Shown one piece after another: positions 42,538-50,532 of a stretch of 54,086 nucleotides of DNA. Every line of letters begins with the position of its first letter. Within the stretch, counting starts at the first letter, position 1. The stretch is from Crocinitomicaceae bacterium. Its GTDB lineage: Bacteria; Bacteroidota; Bacteroidia; Flavobacteriales_D; Crocinitomicaceae. The notes under the pieces are model-generated. The model did not search any database, was not told where the DNA came from, and worked only from the letters and a program-made list of their open reading frames with translations. Made by a program: the position numbers and the translations under genes. The DNA lies in assembly GCA_023254905.1 (NCBI GenBank), contig JALRKF010000167.1:1-54086 (forward strand), given 5' to 3'.

Positions 42538-44166
42538 ATGGCAAATGCATTTTTCAATGTTCCTGTTGCTAAGAATGAACCTGTTCGTACTTATGCTCCT
42601 GGAACTTCAGAACACATCAACCTGATTAATAAGTACAAAGAGATGTACAACCAAGCACCTATTGACGTGCCTATGTACATTAACGGAGAACAAGTTAGAA
42701 CTACTGATAAAAAGCCAATGACACCTCCGCATGACCATCAGAAGATATTGGGTCACTTTAACTACGGTACAGCGAGTCATGTTGAAGATGCAATTAATGC
42801 TGCCTTGGCAGCGAGAGAAGATTGGGCCAATCTTCCGTGGAATGAGCGCGCTGCTATTTTTTTGAGAGCAGCAGATCTTCTCGCTGGACCATTTAGAGAC
42901 AAAATGAACGCAGCAACAATGCTTGCTCAATCCAAGAATGTGTTCCAAGCTGAGATTGACGCCGCATGTGAACTAATTGATTTCTTTAAGTTCAATGTGC
43001 AATACATGACGGAAGTATATAAAAACCAGCCTGAATCACTTCCGGGAATCTGGAACAGAATGGAATACAGACCGCTTGAAGGTTTTGTTTTTGCAATCAC
43101 GCCATTCAACTTTACTTCAATCTGTGCAAACTTATGTGCTGCACCAGCAATGATGGGTAACGTTGTTGTATGGAAGCCGGCTGAATCTCAAATGTATTCA
43201 GCACAAGTGATCATGGAACTTTTCGAAGCGGCAGGTGTGCCGAAGGGAGTAATCAACATGATATCTGTTGACGGACCTATTGCTGGTGATATTGTATTTA
43301 AACACAAAGATTTTGCAGGGCTTCATTTTACTGGATCAACCAGTGTTTTCCGTCACCTATGGAAAGAGATCGGTGCAAACATAGAAAATTACAGAAGCTA
43401 CCCTAGAATTGTTGGAGAAACAGGAGGAAAGGATTTTATCATGGTTCATGCTTCTTCAGATGCTTCGAAAGTAGCAACAGCCATGACCAGAGGTGCTTTT
43501 GAATTTCAGGGACAAAAATGTTCAGCTGCATCGCGAGCATACATACCATCAAACCTTTGGAGTGATGTAAAGAAAATCCTTATTGAGCAAGTAAGCTCAC
43601 TTAAAATGGGGTCGCCTGAAGATACATCGAACTTCATCAATGCCGTGATCGATGAACGTGCCTTCGACAAGATAGCGGGATACATTGATTACATAAAGGA
43701 GCAAAATGACGCTGAAATCATAGTGGGAGGAAACTACGACAAATCGAAAGGTTACTTCATTGAGCCGACTGTGGTGGCTACATCAAATCCTAAGTTCCGC
43801 ACGATGTGTGAAGAAATCTTTGGACCTGTTCTTACTGTTCATGTGTATGACGAGAACAAATTTGAAGAGACACTTGACCTGGTAGATCAAACCTCTGATT
43901 ATGCTTTAACTGGATCTATCTTTTCAAATGACAGATACGCTACCAATCTAGCTGTAAAGAAGCTTGAGAATGCTGCAGGTAACTTTTACATTAATGACAA
44001 ACCAACAGGAGCTGTGGTAGGACAGCAACCATTCGGAGGTGCGAGAGGCTCAGGCACAAATGATAAGGCTGGAGCTTCCATGAACTTACTCCGTTGGGTT
44101 TCTGCTAGAACGATCAAAGAAACATTCGTTCCTCCCTCCGATTATAAATATCCCTTCTTAGGGTAA
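42538..44166 (+). CDS. pruA: L-glutamate gamma-semialdehyde dehydrogenase
   Basis: A 542-residue aldehyde dehydrogenase of the P5C dehydrogenase group: catalytic Cys in FQGQKCSAASR, general base Glu in RIVGETGGKDF, and PFGGARGSGTNDKAGA near the C terminus. It converts glutamate semialdehyde, from proline catabolism, to glutamate with NAD+. The length and N-terminal region fit stand-alone P5CDH (as in mitochondria and Bacteroidota) rather than bifunctional PutA. The proline dehydrogenase partner is not in this window. Followed by a strong bidirectional terminator. Confidence 0.93.
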   Translation: MANAFFNVPVAKNEPVRTYAPGTSEHINLINKYKEMYNQAPIDVPMYINGEQVRTTDKKPMTPPHDHQKILGHFNYGTASHVEDAINAALAAREDWANLPWNERAAIFLRAADLLAGPFRDKMNAATMLAQSKNVFQAEIDAACELIDFFKFNVQYMTEVYKNQPESLPGIWNRMEYRPLEGFVFAITPFNFTSICANLCAAPAMMGNVVVWKPAESQMYSAQVIMELFEAAGVPKGVINMISVDGPIAGDIVFKHKDFAGLHFTGSTSVFRHLWKEIGANIENYRSYPRIVGETGGKDFIMVHASSDASKVATAMTRGAFEFQGQKCSAASRAYIPSNLWSDVKKILIEQVSSLKMGSPEDTSNFINAVIDERAFDKIAGYIDYIKEQNDAEIIVGGNYDKSKGYFIEPTVVATSNPKFRTMCEEIFGPVLTVHVYDENKFEETLDLVDQTSDYALTGSIFSNDRYATNLAVKKLENAAGNFYINDKPTGAVVGQQPFGGARGSGTNDKAGASMNLLRWVSARTIKETFVPPSDYKYPFLG

Positions 44167-44189
44167 TAAATCTAATACTAGAAAATAAG

Positions 44190-44208
44190 AAGGGGGCGCT
44201 GCCCCCTT
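44190..44208. terminator. Bidirectional terminator between pruA and paaD
   Basis: AAGGGGGC (44190-44197), a GCT loop, and GCCCCCTT (44201-44208), with flanking TTCTTATTTT on the plus strand and CTTATTTTC on the minus strand. It lies between two genes that face each other and can stop both. Confidence 0.9.
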
Positions 44209-44227
44209 TTCTTATTTTATTCGGTTT

Positions 44228-44713
44228 CTACTTTAAACACTTAAAATAATCATACGGCTCCATACACTCATTACACTGATAATGCGCTTTACATGCCGTG
44301 CTACCGAATTGGCTAATCATCCGTGTATTCGATGAGCTGCATTTTGGGCAAGGAACATTGGTTGGTTCTGCAAATAGAACGCTTTTATCCACCTCATCCT
44401 GCGGTGGTGCAATCCCATATTCTAACAATTTCTGTCGTCCATTCTCTGTGATCCAATCAGTAGTCCATGCCGGAGAAAGAACTAAGTCGACCTTCACATT
44501 CTCAATTCCCTTATCCTTAAGTTTTTCAATTATATCGTCCTCGATTCGTTTCATTGCTGGACAACCGCTGTAAGTTGGTGTAATCGTGACTTTACACAAT
44601 CCTCCTTCAATACTGACATTACGGACGATACCAAGATCGTTGACCGTTAACACGGGAATCTCAGGATCACTTACCTCTTCGAGATATTTCCAGATTTGAT
44701 TCGTATCTACCAT
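44228..44713 (-). CDS. paaD: Phenylacetyl-CoA epoxidase subunit PaaD
   Basis: A protein of 161 residues: an MIP18/DUF59 domain (VSDPEIPVLTVNDLGIVR, GCPAMKRIEDDI) plus a C-terminal zinc ribbon (CPKC, CKAHYQC, C) typical of PaaD. PaaD is required for maturation or function of the di-iron epoxidase, though it is not in the core complex. It overlaps paaC by 7 nt and is the last gene of paaABCD. The zinc ribbon separates it from SufT-type MIP18 proteins. Confidence 0.92.
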   Translation of the reverse strand: MVDTNQIWKYLEEVSDPEIPVLTVNDLGIVRNVSIEGGLCKVTITPTYSGCPAMKRIEDDIIEKLKDKGIENVKVDLVLSPAWTTDWITENGRQKLLEYGIAPPQDEVDKSVLFAEPTNVPCPKCSSSNTRMISQFGSTACKAHYQCNECMEPYDYFKCLK

Positions 44714-45459
44714 TCCATATTTGGATAGGCGCGCTGCATATACTGCATGACGGAAAGGAGATATCCTAAATGTTCAGAATGCTTTCCAACACGTCCACCA
44801 TCAAATTGCCAGTTGTCATTTGGAATGGTTAATGTTGCTTCAGCAAGAACATTCATAACTAACTCATTCCATTTATCCTGGATATCAGAAACGTCTGGAA
44901 TTACCCCTGAACCCTTCAATTCTGTGTCTACTTCATCCTCAAAAAACAGCTCCCCTGTATATCTCCATAGTTCATTCAACGAATCCTGAACGCGCTCATG
45001 CGACTCCTCCGTCCCATCGCCTAAACGTATAACCCACTCAGATGAATGCTTTAAATGATACTTCGTCTCTTTCAACGATTTCTCAGCAATAGCGGCTAAA
45101 TGTTCGTCTGATGATGAAAGAAGTTTTTCAAATAACAATTTACGGTAGGCATCAAACAAAAACTGACGCATAATAGTCTTTCCAAAATCTCCATTTTCCT
45201 GCTCCACCAAAAGAAGATTTTTATATTCTCGATCTATCCTCAAAAAAGCTAGTTCGTCCGCAGATCTTTTTTTTCCTTCCAAATGAGCTGCATATTCGAG
45301 CAAAGTAGTCGCTTGACCAATTAAATCTAATGCGATATTTGTTGTTGCGATGTCCTCCTCCAGAATTGGACCATGTCCACACCACTCTGAAAGCCTTTGC
45401 CCAAGGATTAGGCTATCATCCCCGAGTCTTAAAACATATTCAAATAATGCCTTACTCAT
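44707..45459 (-). CDS. paaC: Phenylacetyl-CoA epoxidase subunit PaaC
   Basis: A ferritin-like protein of 250 residues that lacks di-iron ligands and acts as the structural partner of PaaA. Typical segments: RLGDDSLILGQRLSEWCGHGPILEEDIA and ALDLIGQATTLLEYAA. It lies 11 nt after paaB and overlaps paaD. Confidence 0.92.
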   Translation of the reverse strand: MSKALFEYVLRLGDDSLILGQRLSEWCGHGPILEEDIATTNIALDLIGQATTLLEYAAHLEGKKRSADELAFLRIDREYKNLLLVEQENGDFGKTIMRQFLFDAYRKLLFEKLLSSSDEHLAAIAEKSLKETKYHLKHSSEWVIRLGDGTEESHERVQDSLNELWRYTGELFFEDEVDTELKGSGVIPDVSDIQDKWNELVMNVLAEATLTIPNDNWQFDGGRVGKHSEHLGYLLSVMQYMQRAYPNMEW

Positions 45460-45470
45460 AAGTACACAAG

Positions 45471-45758
45471 TTACATGTGTTCAATACCATCTGGAACATC
45501 GTAAAAAGTCGGGTGCCTGTAAACCTTATCATTTGCTGGTTCAAAGAAGGCATCTGCGTCCGTTGGACTACTCGCGAAAACATTTGTTGATTGAACAACC
45601 CAAATACTTATTCCTTCAGATCTTCTAGTATAAACATCACGGGCGTTATCAATTGCCATTTCTTCATCTGCCGCTCTCAGACTACCAACATGTTTATGAT
45701 TCAATCCTTGTTTACTTCTTATAAACACCTCCCACAATGGCCATTCTTTTTCTGTCAT
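45471..45758 (-). CDS. paaB: Phenylacetyl-CoA epoxidase subunit PaaB
   Basis: A protein of 95 residues: EWPLWEVFIRSKQGLNHKHVGSL and AIDNARDVYTRR are the PaaB signature. It bridges the PaaA/PaaC heterodimers in the enzyme complex. It lies 9 nt after paaA and 11 nt before paaC. Confidence 0.93.
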   Translation of the reverse strand: MTEKEWPLWEVFIRSKQGLNHKHVGSLRAADEEMAIDNARDVYTRRSEGISIWVVQSTNVFASSPTDADAFFEPANDKVYRHPTFYDVPDGIEHM

Positions 45759-45767
45759 CTTTCTAAT

Positions 45768-46718
45768 TTATGATGCTTTCTTTCTAATTCTACGTTTCTC
45801 TGCATAAGCATTTGCTGCTTCACGGACCCACTGTCCATTCTCTTTTGCCCTTCGCCGCGTATCAACCCTATCCTTATTGCAAGGTCCATTACCCTCAACA
45901 ACCTGCCAGAATTCATCCCAATTAATCTCACCAGATTCGTAGTGACCTGTCTTTTCATTAAATTTTAGATCTGGATCCGGAATCGATAACCCAATAAGTT
46001 TCGCTTGCGGAACTGAAATATCTATAAATTGTTGCCTCAGTTCATCATTCGTATGGCGTTTTATCTTCCATTTCATAGACTGTGCAGTGTGCTTGGACTC
46101 CGCATCATTTGGACCAAACATCATCAACGCTGGCCACCAGAATCTGTTCAATGCGTCCTGTGCCATTTCTTTCTGCTGGGGAGTTCCGTTTGCAAGTTTC
46201 GACATGATTTCAAATCCTTGCCGTTGATGGAAAGATTCTTCTTTACAAACTCTAACCATTGCTCTTGCATAAGGACCATATGAACATCTGCACAATGGAA
46301 CCTGATTCATTATTGCAGCACCATCCACTAACCAACCTATTGCTCCCATATCGGCCCAAGTTAATGTCGGATAATTAAAAATGGAGCTATACTTAGCTTT
46401 ACCCGAGTGAAGATCATCGATTGTTTGCTCTCGATCCGCTCCTAAAGTTTCAGTCGCACTGTATAGGTAAAGACCATGTCCTGCTTCATCCTGAACCTTT
46501 GCTAGTAGAACTGCTTTTCTTCGAAGACTGGGTGCACGGGTAATCCAATTACCCTCGGGCAACATCCCAACCACCTCTGAGTGCGCATGCTGTGAAATCT
46601 GACGAATCAATGTTTTTCTGTATTCATCCGGCATCCAATCCTTTGGTTCAATCTTAATATCAGCGTCAATCTTAGCTTGGAAATCTCGCTCAAGCTCAGC
46701 TAAATCTATTTCTTTCAT
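45768..46718 (-). CDS. paaA: Phenylacetyl-CoA epoxidase catalytic subunit PaaA
   Basis: The di-iron monooxygenase subunit of 316 residues. Ligand motifs are visible: an early Glu in [18 protein letters not shown] (ExxH), and [13 protein letters not shown] (ExxH), which would bind the two irons. It epoxidises phenylacetyl-CoA, the ring-activating step in aerobic phenylacetate breakdown. The first gene of paaABCD on the minus strand, 109 bp from the divergent paaE. The other catabolic genes (paaG, paaZ, paaF, paaH, paaK) are not in the window. Confidence 0.94.
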   Translation of the reverse strand: MKEIDLAELERDFQAKIDADIKIEPKDWMPDEYRKTLIRQISQHAHSEVVGMLPEGNWITRAPSLRRKAVLLAKVQDEAGHGLYLYSATETLGADREQTIDDLHSGKAKYSSIFNYPTLTWADMGAIGWLVDGAAIMNQVPLCRCSYGPYARAMVRVCKEESFHQRQGFEIMSKLANGTPQQKEMAQDALNRFWWPALMMFGPNDAESKHTAQSMKWKIKRHTNDELRQQFIDISVPQAKLIGLSIPDPDLKFNEKTGHYESGEINWDEFWQVVEGNGPCNKDRVDTRRRAKENGQWVREAANAYAEKRRIRKKAS

Positions 46719-46738
46719 AACTAAAAATTATGCTCTAG

Positions 46739-46746
46739 CAAATTTA
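46739..46746 (-). promoter_or_regulatory. -7 element of the paaABCD promoter
   Basis: TAAATTTG on the minus strand (46746 down to 46739), a perfect TAnnTTTG, 20 nt before the paaA ATG at 46718. No clear TTG at the expected distance. It is about 55 bp from the divergent paaE promoter element. Confidence 0.55.
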
Positions 46747-46788
46747 CAAAATCTTCGTTGAAACTACTAGTGAAAAGGAGATTTCAGT

Positions 46789-46804
46789 TACTCAAAATTG
46801 AGTA
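46789..46804. promoter_or_regulatory. Inverted repeat, candidate operator upstream of paaE
   Basis: TACTCAA, AA, TTGAGTA form a perfect 7-bp inverted repeat (46789-46804). Its last two bases are the first two of the paaE -7 element TAGATTTG, so a protein bound here would block polymerase. Likely recognised by a dimeric regulator; the gene for one is not in the window. Confidence 0.55.
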
Positions 46805-46810
46805 GATTTG
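46803..46810 (+). promoter_or_regulatory. -7 element of the paaE promoter
   Basis: TAGATTTG, a perfect match to TAnnTTTG, 17 nt before the ATG at 46828. A near-match TTTC (46782-46785) lies 17 nt upstream. This places the transcription start beyond the TTG at 46798, so that longer frame cannot be the gene's start. Confidence 0.55.
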
Positions 46811-46827
46811 TTCCAAATTATCCTGAA

Positions 46828-47898
46828 ATGAGAGCTAAATTCCATGCACTAAAGATCAAAGATGTAATTCGCGAGACGGATGAGGCGGTGTCCATTAGTT
46901 TTGAAATCCCCAAAGAATTGGAGAATGACTACCATTATAAATCAGGGCAATATCTAACATTGCGGGCTGATATCGAAGGAGAAGATATACGTAGATCATA
47001 TTCTTTATGCTCAGCTCCATACGAAGGAGAATGGAGGGTTGCAGTAAAGCAAGTAAAAAATGGAAGGTTCTCCACTTACGCAAATAAGTCGATCAAGACT
47101 GGTATGGAAATTCAGGTAATGACACCTATGGGTAACTTTGTTGTCGATCACTTTGATTCACATAAGAAGTCATATGTGCTTTTCGCTGCCGGAAGTGGAA
47201 TCACACCAATAATTTCGATTGCAAAATCGGTTCTAAAAAACGAACCGAATAGCGATGTTTCTCTTTTCTACGGTAACAAGGGAGTAAATAGTATAATTTT
47301 CAAAGAAGAACTTGAGGCTCTCAAGAACAAATATATGAGTCGTCTGAGAATCGTTCATCTGCTTTCAAGAGAAAGCTTGGGAAGTGCGATTCTAAAGGGT
47401 AGAATAGATAAGAATAAAACAACAGATCTATTTGACGCATTCCTCAAAAATATTGAAATCAGCGCAGTCTATATTTGTGGTCCAGAACCAATGATTCTTG
47501 GAGTCAAAGAAAGCATGTTAGAAAATGGCGTTGCATCAGATAAAATTCATTTTGAGTTGTTCACTAGCCCAACAGAGTCAAATCAAAAAGTTGAATTGTC
47601 TAAAAATACATCAAAGATTGATTCCAATGTGACCATTATTTTAGATGGTGATGAAATTGACCTTTCCTTAACCTCTATCGGTGAAAATGTTTTGGACGCA
47701 GCTCAAAAAGCAGGGGCAGACCTTCCATTCGCCTGTAAAGGTGGTGTTTGCTGCACTTGTAAAGCAAAAATTATTGAGGGATCGGCGTCTATGGATGTGA
47801 ACTATGGTTTGGAGCCCGATGAAGTAGAAGCCGGATATATCCTTACCTGCCAAGCACACCCCACAAGCAATAAATTAGTAATTTCATTTGACGATTGA
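46828..47898 (+). CDS. paaE: Phenylacetyl-CoA epoxidase reductase PaaE
   Basis: A protein of 356 residues that feeds NADPH electrons to PaaA. Domain order: FAD domain (RRSYSLCSAP, R-x-Y-S), NAD(P) domain (FAAGSGITPIISI, YICGPEPM), then a C-terminal [2Fe-2S] ferredoxin (C-K-G-G-V-C-C-T-C, with the last Cys in LTCQAHPTS). The ATG at 46828 (MRAKFHALKIKDV) matches PaaE openings. Earlier TTG starts are ruled out by the promoter. The operon continues with a second PaaE-like gene through a TGATG overlap. The extra cysteine in the cluster motif is unusual. Confidence 0.92.
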   Translation: MRAKFHALKIKDVIRETDEAVSISFEIPKELENDYHYKSGQYLTLRADIEGEDIRRSYSLCSAPYEGEWRVAVKQVKNGRFSTYANKSIKTGMEIQVMTPMGNFVVDHFDSHKKSYVLFAAGSGITPIISIAKSVLKNEPNSDVSLFYGNKGVNSIIFKEELEALKNKYMSRLRIVHLLSRESLGSAILKGRIDKNKTTDLFDAFLKNIEISAVYICGPEPMILGVKESMLENGVASDKIHFELFTSPTESNQKVELSKNTSKIDSNVTIILDGDEIDLSLTSIGENVLDAAQKAGADLPFACKGGVCCTCKAKIIEGSASMDVNYGLEPDEVEAGYILTCQAHPTSNKLVISFDD

Positions 47899-48971
47899 TG
47901 AGTCTATTTAAGAAGATATTTGGTAGTAAAGAAGAAGCATCCTCTAAAATTAGTAAGGGCTTCTATTCATTGAAAATTTCAAAGAAAGAGTTTCTCACTC
48001 CTAACATGGTTCAATTCTCTTTTGATACAAGTGGAATTGAATCCGGATTTGATTACATACCGGGGCAATATGTCAACCTAAACGTGAATATTAATGGAAA
48101 AAAGGAACGTCGCTCTTACTCAATTTGCAGTGGGAAAGATGATCCTCTAGCTATTGCTGTGAAACGTGTTGAGAATGGAATTGTCTCCAATTATCTTATT
48201 GACAACCTAGATGTTGAGCAGGAAATTGAAATAAGCAGCCCCGATGGTAACTTCCAGTATGAGGGTAACGACAAGAATGTGATGGCAATAGCTGCAGGGA
48301 GCGGCATAACGCCAATTGTGTCGATTGTGAAGGAAGTGGAAGCCCAGAAAGGTTTCTGTCAATTGTTCTTCGCGAACAAGATAGAGGAAGAAATTGCTTT
48401 TAAAGAGACCATCGATAAATTGAATAAAACGAATACCACCTATTACTTATCACGTGAAGAAAAAGAGGGTTTTTCACATGGAAGAATAGATAAAGAATCT
48501 TTTACCGCAGAAATAAAAAAGGACTTAAGCCTGTTAAAATATGATGCTTATTACCTCTGCGGTCCAGCAGAGATGATACGAGATTTAGAAGACGTTTTAT
48601 ACATGTTTGGAGTCAGTAAGGATAAGATCCATCATGAATTGTTTACGCCCCCATCAGAAAAATCAGAGGATAAAGAAATCATATTTAATTCAACGAGTAA
48701 TGTCAAAGTAGTACTTGACGATGAAATGGTTGAATTTGATCTTGCTCCTAATGGCTTATCTATTCTTGATAAAGTAAATGATGAGGGTTTAGATGCGCCT
48801 TATTCTTGCCGTGGCGGTGTATGCTCAACTTGTCGAGCAAAGGTATTAAAAGGAACAGCCATGATGAAGGTCAATTACTCACTTACGGATAAAGAGGTTG
48901 AAGATGGTTATGTTTTAACATGCCAGGCATATCCTACAAGCGATGAATTAATTGTAAGCTATGATGAGTAA
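47898..48971 (+). CDS. Second PaaE-like ferredoxin-NADPH reductase
   Basis: A protein of 357 residues, clearly a paralogue of the upstream PaaE: RRSYSICSG (FAD), AAGSGITPIVSIVKE and YLCGPAEM (NAD), and a C-terminal C-R-G-G-V-C-S-T-C [2Fe-2S] domain with LTCQAYPTS. The short extra N-terminal stretch (SLFKKIFGSKEEASSKI) is absent in the first. It probably supplies electrons to PaaA or a related oxygenase, with a changed partner or cofactor preference. The two genes overlap by TGATG (ATG at 47898) and should be co-translated. Confidence 0.88.
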   Translation: MSLFKKIFGSKEEASSKISKGFYSLKISKKEFLTPNMVQFSFDTSGIESGFDYIPGQYVNLNVNINGKKERRSYSICSGKDDPLAIAVKRVENGIVSNYLIDNLDVEQEIEISSPDGNFQYEGNDKNVMAIAAGSGITPIVSIVKEVEAQKGFCQLFFANKIEEEIAFKETIDKLNKTNTTYYLSREEKEGFSHGRIDKESFTAEIKKDLSLLKYDAYYLCGPAEMIRDLEDVLYMFGVSKDKIHHELFTPPSEKSEDKEIIFNSTSNVKVVLDDEMVEFDLAPNGLSILDKVNDEGLDAPYSCRGGVCSTCRAKVLKGTAMMKVNYSLTDKEVEDGYVLTCQAYPTSDELIVSYDE

Positions 48972-49656
48972 AGAAAAAGTAATTGTAGTTCTTGGAGCGA
49001 GTCGTGGGATTGGAGCATCGATAGTTAAAATATTTGCTCAAAATAATGACTTTCAAATTATCGCTTTGTCAAGGAATCTATCAAGAATGCAAGAACAATT
49101 CGAAGCTTTCGATAATGTTTATAGTTATGCTTTCGATCTGAGTAGCGTAAATGTGCGCGAGAAAGCGGAAGAAATCTTTACAAAATTCAAGAAAATAGAT
49201 ATTCTTATAAACAATGCTGGCGCACTTGTCAATAAACCCTTTGCAGAATTATCCCATGACGATATATCCCTCAGTTTTCAGGTTAATATTATTGGTGTTA
49301 TGGGGGTTACACAAGCTGCGGTAAGGTTTATGTCTCAGGCACATATTGTTAATATCAGCTCAATAGGAGGTTTTCAGGGGAGTGTTAAATTCCCTGGATT
49401 ATCTGCTTATTCCACATCGAAAGCGGCGCTTTGTGGATTCACAGAACTTTTCGCGGAGGAGTACAAAGACACTGCAATAACTATGAACTGTCTTTGTCTG
49501 GGGGCTGTACAGACTGAAATGCTGGAAGAGGCATTCCCTGGTTATGTGGCTCCTTTGTCTGCAGATGAAATGGCTAGTTACATTACAGAGTTTGCTCTAA
49601 ACGGAAATAAATGGATGAACGGTAAAATCATCCCTGTATCACTTACCACCCCTTAA
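48961..49656 (+). CDS. SDR family oxidoreductase
   Basis: A short-chain dehydrogenase of 231 residues: VLGASRGIGASI (cofactor binding), NNAGALVNKPF, Ser in NISSIGG and the catalytic YSTSKAALCG (Y-x-x-x-K). The substrate is not known; position next to paaE genes suggests a role with CoA-bound intermediates but this is only context. ATG at 48961 or 48964; either overlaps the preceding gene (by 11 or 8 nt). Confidence 0.88.
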   Translation: MMSKEKVIVVLGASRGIGASIVKIFAQNNDFQIIALSRNLSRMQEQFEAFDNVYSYAFDLSSVNVREKAEEIFTKFKKIDILINNAGALVNKPFAELSHDDISLSFQVNIIGVMGVTQAAVRFMSQAHIVNISSIGGFQGSVKFPGLSAYSTSKAALCGFTELFAEEYKDTAITMNCLCLGAVQTEMLEEAFPGYVAPLSADEMASYITEFALNGNKWMNGKIIPVSLTTP

Positions 49657-49661
49657 TCTGT

Positions 49662-49669
49662 TACTTTCG
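49662..49669 (+). promoter_or_regulatory. Possible -7 element for the sigma factor gene
   Basis: TACTTTCG, one mismatch from TAnnTTTG, lies 36 nt before the TTG start at 49706. It is part of a small hairpin TTACT-TTCG-AGTAA (49661-49674). No upstream TTG at the usual distance, so the call is weak. Confidence 0.35.
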
Positions 49670-49705
49670 AGTAAACTGTGCATTTCAGATAAAGAGATAA
49701 AGACG

Positions 49706-50275
49706 TTGACTAGAAAGAAAAACATATCGAACCTCTCTGAAACAGAGTTGATTGCTTTAGCTAAAAAAGATCAAAAATACTTCGGACCTCTCTATGAAAG
49801 ATATTTTGAGGAAATCTTTCGTTTTATATTCAAGCGTCTCGGAGGTGATGAGGAAATTGCTGGTGACATAACACAGCAAACGTTCATTAAAGCCATGGCA
49901 AACATGGGTCGCTATGAGGATAGAGGTTTTAAATTTAGTAGCTGGCTCTACAGAATAGCACAAAATGAGGTCTCCATGTACTTCAGACAGCTAAAAAAGA
50001 GTTACAGTGTTGCTGTGGATGAGAATAGAATTGCAGATCTTGCGCAAGAAGCTGAATTAGAGATGAACTATATGTCGATGGATCAGCAAGAAAAGCTGGT
50101 CGAAATTTTGAATTCGTTGAATGAGAGCGAGTTGGAACTTATAGAATTACGCTTCTTTCAAGCAATGCGTTTTCAAGATATTGCGAATATTTACAATATT
50201 ACAGAAGCAAATACGAAGATGAGGATCTATCGTTTACTAGATAAGATCTCCAAATTGTGGAATGAAAGAAAATGA
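49706..50275 (+). CDS. ECF-type RNA polymerase sigma factor
   Basis: A sigma-70 family protein of 189 residues with region 2 at about 25-95 (GPLYERYFEEIFRFIFKRLGG, ITQQTFIKAMANM, SWLYRIAQNE) and region 4 at about 125-180 (LIELRFFQAMRFQDIANIYNI). The start is a TTG at 49706; no ATG, GTG or other TTG precedes region 2 in the frame. The stop overlaps the next ATG (ATGA at 50272-50275), coupling it to a 69-residue tail-anchored protein. It may control the adjacent T9SS genes. Confidence 0.88.
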   Translation: MTRKKNISNLSETELIALAKKDQKYFGPLYERYFEEIFRFIFKRLGGDEEIAGDITQQTFIKAMANMGRYEDRGFKFSSWLYRIAQNEVSMYFRQLKKSYSVAVDENRIADLAQEAELEMNYMSMDQQEKLVEILNSLNESELELIELRFFQAMRFQDIANIYNITEANTKMRIYRLLDKISKLWNERK

Positions 50276-50481
50276 GAAAGTTCGAATTAAATAAAGATAA
50301 AAAGAACCTGACTCCCACGAAGGAACAGATCAAGAGACAGAAAAGGGACTTTTCTCGTTTGCATCATGATTATGAAAAGCTAACGAAGAGAGGTAAAAAA
50401 CCTCTTTACAGAGATCCAAAGCTTTTTATGCTATTATTTATAATTGGAATCATCCTCTTTTTACTTTTCCTAGAGGAGTAG
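50272..50481 (+). CDS. Small tail-anchored protein coupled to the sigma factor
   Basis: A protein of 69 residues: a basic, lysine-rich cytoplasmic N-terminal segment (about 1-50, with a helix-forming KEQIKRQKRDFSRLHHDYEKL), then a single membrane helix at 51-67 (LFMLLFIIGIILFLLFL) and a two-residue tail. It is translationally coupled to the sigma factor by ATGA and 51 nt before a PorP gene. No zinc motif of classic anti-sigma factors is present. It may bind the sigma factor at the membrane, but this is an inference from position only. Confidence 0.7.
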   Translation: MRKFELNKDKKNLTPTKEQIKRQKRDFSRLHHDYEKLTKRGKKPLYRDPKLFMLLFIIGIILFLLFLEE

Positions 50482-50532
50482 CCAAATTGTTCAACATTTC
50501 ATTTTTTCGTAACTTCATTCGATAATCTGACG

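Noticed and set aside
44228-44713. PaaD as a SufT/MIP18 iron-sulfur assembly protein
   Set aside because: The C-terminal zinc ribbon and overlap with paaC are specific to PaaD.
46798-46827. TTG start for paaE
   Set aside because: It lies within the inverted repeat and upstream of the promoter -7 element, so it would not be in the mRNA.
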